Positions 41,311-43,975 of a stretch of 43,975 bases of DNA are shown piece after piece; the first letter of the stretch is position 1; every line of letters starts with the position of its first letter. A model generated the notes under the pieces. It did no database searches, was not told the origin of the DNA, and saw nothing but the letters and a program-made list of their open reading frames with translations. The translations under genes and the position numbers were made by a program. This stretch comes from Saprospiraceae bacterium (lineage in GTDB: Bacteria > Bacteroidota > Bacteroidia > Chitinophagales > Saprospiraceae): assembly GCA_026993525.1 (NCBI GenBank), contig JALWSS010000168.1, forward strand, positions 1-43,975, given 5' to 3'.

Positions 41311-42519
41311 ATGTCCAGCATCACTGCTTTTCGCTTGTCGCAATTGGTTCAAAACATGCAGGAATCGTCCACCTTGCGCATGTCACAGCTCAGCCGTGAT
41401 CTTTCTGCGCAGGGGCATCACGTCATCAACCTCAGCATTGGGGAGCCGGATTTCACCACTCCGGCGCACATTTGCGAAGCAGCCAAAAAAGCACTGGACG
41501 AGGGCTACACCAAATACACCCCCGTGCCCGGTTTGCCCGAATTGCGGCAGGCCATTGTGGAGAAATTCAAAAGGGACAACGGCCTGGACTTCGACCTCAA
41601 CCAGATCGTGGTTTCAAACGGGGCCAAGCAGACCATTGCCAACCTGTCGCTGGCCCTGCTGGACCCCGGCGACGAGGCCATTCTTTTTTCGCCGTACTGG
41701 GTCAGCTATTTTGAAATCGTCAGAATGTCGGGGGCCACTCCCGTGGCCGTTTATGCCGGTGTGGAGCAAGATTACAAGGTGCAGCCCGAACAGCTCGAAG
41801 CCGCCATTACGGACAAAACCCGTTTCGTGCTTTTTTCTTCGCCCTGCAATCCCACGGGCTCCGTTTACACCCGGGCGGAACTGGAAGCCCTGGCTGCCGT
41901 GGTGGCCCGCCACGAGGGTGTTTACATCATTTCCGACGAAATCTATGAATACATCAATTTCACCGATCGCCATGTGAGCATCGGCAGCTTTCCTTCGGTA
42001 AAAGACCGCACCATCACCGTCAACGGCTTTGCAAAGGGCTTTGCCATGACCGGCTGGCGGCTCGGATACATGGGTGCGCCGGCGGCTATTGCCAAAGCCT
42101 GCACCAAAATTCAGGGTCAATTCACTTCAGGTGCTTCGGCCTTCGGCCAAAGGGCTGCCGCTCATGCCCTGCAATCTGACCTGGGGCCCACCCGCAAAAT
42201 GTGCGACGCTTTTCGCCACCGGCGAGAAGTCTGTTACAAACTGTTGTCGGAGATACAGGGCATGAAAGTCAACTACCCGCAGGGGGCGTTTTACTTCTTC
42301 CCGGACATCAGCGCTTTCTTCGGAAAATCGGACGGGGAAACGCTCGTCGAAAATTCCGACGACTTCTGTGAATACCTGCTTCACAAAGCCCATGTGGGCA
42401 CCGTGGCAGGCTCGGGCTTCGGTGCACCCGATTGTTTCCGCCTGTCTTATGCAGCCTCTGAGGAAGAGTTGCGGGAGGCCATTGAGCGGATTGGAAATGC
42501 ACTGGCCAGGCTGAGGTGA
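41311..42519 (+). CDS. PLP-dependent aspartate-type aminotransferase (class I/II)
   Basis: The 402-residue protein has NLSIGEPDFTTP, KYTPVPGLPELRQAI, PCNPTGSVYT (substrate carboxylate and PLP ring contacts), the ISDEIYEY aspartate/tyrosine pair and GFAKGFAMTGWRLGY with Schiff-base K242. These are features of the fold-type I, subgroup I-gamma aspartate/prephenate aminotransferases. It transfers an amino group between aspartate or a similar amino acid and 2-oxoglutarate in the cytoplasm. It may be the general AspC of this organism; substrate range cannot be read from sequence. Confidence 0.94.
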   Translation: MSSITAFRLSQLVQNMQESSTLRMSQLSRDLSAQGHHVINLSIGEPDFTTPAHICEAAKKALDEGYTKYTPVPGLPELRQAIVEKFKRDNGLDFDLNQIVVSNGAKQTIANLSLALLDPGDEAILFSPYWVSYFEIVRMSGATPVAVYAGVEQDYKVQPEQLEAAITDKTRFVLFSSPCNPTGSVYTRAELEALAAVVARHEGVYIISDEIYEYINFTDRHVSIGSFPSVKDRTITVNGFAKGFAMTGWRLGYMGAPAAIAKACTKIQGQFTSGASAFGQRAAAHALQSDLGPTRKMCDAFRHRREVCYKLLSEIQGMKVNYPQGAFYFFPDISAFFGKSDGETLVENSDDFCEYLLHKAHVGTVAGSGFGAPDCFRLSYAASEEELREAIERIGNALARLR

Positions 42520-42562
42520 GCCTACCATTCTTACCTCGCTTCGCAATACTTTGGCGTGATCG

Positions 42563-42596
42563 AACGCTGGCAGTGGTTCCAAACCCTGCCAGCGTT
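42563..42596. terminator. Bidirectional hairpin between convergent genes
   Basis: AACGCTGGCAG and CTGCCAGCGTT form an 11-bp stem extended by GGTT/AACC across a single bulge. It lies between the aminotransferase (ends 42519) and the B3/B4 gene (ends 42608). Only two T residues close each end, so its termination strength is uncertain. It shares the CAGGGTT..AACCCTGCC-like core of the hairpin at 3918. Confidence 0.6.
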
Positions 42597-42607
42597 TGAA
42601 TATCTGA

Positions 42608-43285
42608 TCAAATCATTTTTACCATTTCCTTCGCTTCGCAATGGCCGTTGGTGTGGGTTTCCAGCAGGGATTGGAGGTCATCCATGGCGGCCTGCAACAG
42701 CGGTGGTTGTCCGGAAAAATCGAAAAACACTGCCAGGAAATACTCCGTTGCATCCGTGACCATCGTTCGCCGGCTGTCGCTGGTAGGGCTTCCGAAGGTG
42801 CCCGTTTCATCCGTCAGCACCGGCAGGCCCCCGATGTTCAGGGCTCCCCGGCCAATGGCTTCATAAGGCACTCCTGCCCGGCCTCTTTCCAATGTGATGG
42901 TCCCGTTGATCTTTTCCGCATCATACCCCCCGATGGAATACCCGCTGGTGACGGACACCAGGTTCAGTGCATCCACCACGTTGTTGACCCGGTAAAGGCC
43001 CTTGCCCTGTACCACCCTCCGCAGCAGCGCCTCGGCCGACGGCCGGTAACGGCTGGGGTCTTTGCCCAGAGCCTTGTAAGCCTTTCGGGTAGCGGCAATG
43101 GCCGGAAGGTCGTGGATCTTCTCCAGGGTCAGTTTCTGCTGAATGGCACCAATTCGCCTTCCTATGTCCATGATTTCCGCCTCAGTGCTGGCAGCAACAT
43201 CCACCTCAAACAGTGCCACACCCAGTGCCACGGTCAGGTCCAGCTTTTTTATTTCTTCGGAAAAGGAGAATACGGGTAAATCCAT
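42608..43285 (-). CDS. B3/B4 (tRNA-editing-like) domain protein
   Basis: The ATG at 43285 gives 225 residues; ten more in-frame residues upstream are ignored. The sequence fits the B3/B4 domain family (as in the PheT editing module and free-standing homologues): AYKALGKDPSRYRPSAEALLRRVV (split at about 89-112), NNVVDALNLVSVTSGYSIGGYD and the GSPTSDSRRTMVTDATEYF segment. Free-standing members are thought to be trans-editing factors that clear mischarged tRNA, but many are uncharacterised. It is a single-gene unit. Confidence 0.88.
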   Translation of the reverse strand: MDLPVFSFSEEIKKLDLTVALGVALFEVDVAASTEAEIMDIGRRIGAIQQKLTLEKIHDLPAIAATRKAYKALGKDPSRYRPSAEALLRRVVQGKGLYRVNNVVDALNLVSVTSGYSIGGYDAEKINGTITLERGRAGVPYEAIGRGALNIGGLPVLTDETGTFGSPTSDSRRTMVTDATEYFLAVFFDFSGQPPLLQAAMDDLQSLLETHTNGHCEAKEMVKMI

Positions 43286-43553
43286 TGTTTCTGAATTCTT
43301 TGATTCAGGGCGCAAAATCGGATAATTGTTCGTACCGGTGATCTCCGATCTCCGGTCGTCAGTACCTGCAACCTCTGATCGCCGATCACCTTCCTGGGTG
43401 CCGGCGAGATGCTTTAGTGGTGAAAAGGAGTGTTTTTGGTTTTACGACCTGAAGGTCGTTTAACCAACACAGCCTGCCTGTCCGTTGGCCAGACGGGAAG
43501 GCTGTGCTACCGGAAGGGCAGCGATCTGGAGATCGCTGTTACGGCCACGGCCG
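43286..43553. repeat. Spacer with hairpins and dispersed repeats
   Basis: It holds ACGACCT / AGGTCGT (43444-43459), a CACAGCCT / AGGCTGTG stem that contains the TTGGCCAGACGGG element (43468-43506), and the AGCGATCTGGAGATCGCTGT copy at 43525-43544. No gene is seen and no TAnnTTTG box was found for the B3/B4 gene. Confidence 0.65.
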
Positions 43554-43975
43554 TTAAATCCTGAACTCCATTTCTTCTTCGATTTGCTTTTTGATGTCGG
43601 GTGGGGTAGGGGCGTCCTTTTCTGTTGCCGGTTTGGGGCGGGCGATTTCCCGCTCCTCCTCTTCCCACTCGACGGGTTGCGTTGGCGCATCGAAGATGCC
43701 TTTGATCTTTTCTTCCTTTCGGAACAAGGGCCGGTCTTCGTCAAACCATCGGATGAGGTCATCTATGCCGAGGTCGTTGTCGCCGCGGTTGAATTCCGAA
43801 ACGGGTTTCGGAGGGTGCAGCACATCGGCGGCGATGGACTGTCCAAGCTGGTAGTACGACTCCCATTGAACGGGGTCGAAAAACTGGTCGGCGGTGCTTT
43901 CGTGGGGGAATTCCGGGTGGTAGATTTTGTATTTGAAGGTGTCGAATTGCAGGTTTTTATTGCCCTGGCTGTCGT
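43554..43975 (-). CDS. C-terminal part of an unidentified protein (cut by window edge)
   Basis: The frame is open from the right edge of the window to the stop at 43554, about 140 codons. A GTG at 43823 could be mistaken for a start, but the reading continues upstream without interruption (KYKIYHPEFPHESTADQFF, then FDPVQWESYYQLGQS), so it is the end of a longer gene. The last 90 residues are acidic and Pro/Glu/Lys-rich, hence likely unstructured. The HPEFPHESTADQFFD segment vaguely recalls the tail of patatin-like phospholipases of Bacteroidota, but that is not secure. Confidence 0.7.
   Translation of the reverse strand, partial: DSQGNKNLQFDTFKYKIYHPEFPHESTADQFFDPVQWESYYQLGQSIAADVLHPPKPVSEFNRGDNDLGIDDLIRWFDEDRPLFRKEEKIKGIFDAPTQPVEWEEEEREIARPKPATEKDAPTPPDIKKQIEEEMEFRI

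Noticed and set aside
1-43975. Insertion sequences, integrases, prophage genes, toxin-antitoxin or defence systems
   Set aside because: No transposase, integrase, phage structural or recognised defence gene was found on either strand.

Overview
The window reads as a chromosomal segment of a Bacteroidota bacterium, most likely of the Saprospiria / Lewinella-Haliscomenobacter type; the class-level placement is inference. Support comes from a type IX secretion (T9SS) type-B C-terminal sorting domain, a PorE-like OmpA lipoprotein, a DUF5683 gene directly after parA-parB, several lipoproteins with Bacteroidota-style lipoboxes, and promoters of the Bacteroidota form TTG-N19..22-TAnnTTTG. Most genes are about 50-55% G+C. 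Two blocks are strikingly AT-rich: about 28210-29500 and about 31490-33260.

Layout. 1-264 is repeat-rich non-coding DNA. 265-5313 (minus) holds a PP2A-like phosphatase, a pair made of a Tat/lipoprotein sugar isomerase and a GT39-like glycosyltransferase, and a pair made of a DUF4174-like secreted protein and a GNAT/FemAB-like acyltransferase. 5511-6641 (plus) is a PHP-type phosphodiesterase. 6686-12499 (minus) is a complete phosphate uptake locus, read porin (OprO/P-like) - pstS - pstC - pstA - pstB - phoU. 12959-13043 is tRNA-Leu(GAG) with its own promoter and terminator. 13140-13940 holds a promoter-driven micro-ORF and a small SPOR-like secreted protein. About 14250-14527 (minus) is a probable structured non-coding RNA with a clear promoter and intrinsic terminator. 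14864-18938 carries a helical protein of unknown function, an unknown ORF and the PorE-like protein. 19247-22623 carries a UPF0173 metal-dependent hydrolase, parA, parB and DUF5683. 22970-24691 is a YtcJ-like amidohydrolase lipoprotein.

25021-35094 is a cell-surface region: a polysaccharide flippase (minus), a divergent 1593-residue T9SS-exported metalloprotease-like protein, then sulfotransferase, GT2, FkbM methyltransferase and a second GT2. A plausible reading is synthesis, decoration and export of a sulfated or methylated surface glycan next to a T9SS cargo; T9SS cargo can be anchored to glycolipid in this phylum. 35106-43285 returns to housekeeping and accessory metabolism: cyclase, MobA-like nucleotidyltransferase with a 57-residue membrane peptide, amidohydrolase, hemF with an ArsC-like gene, nucleoside phosphorylase, aminotransferase and a B3/B4-domain protein. 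The window ends inside an unidentified minus-strand gene.

Intergenic DNA is unusually rich in short tandem arrays (7-8 bp units), REP-like perfect hairpins and dispersed palindromic elements, several of which recur within the window. No insertion sequence, prophage, CRISPR array or rRNA gene was found. The strongest unexplained item is the orphan RNA at 14250-14527.
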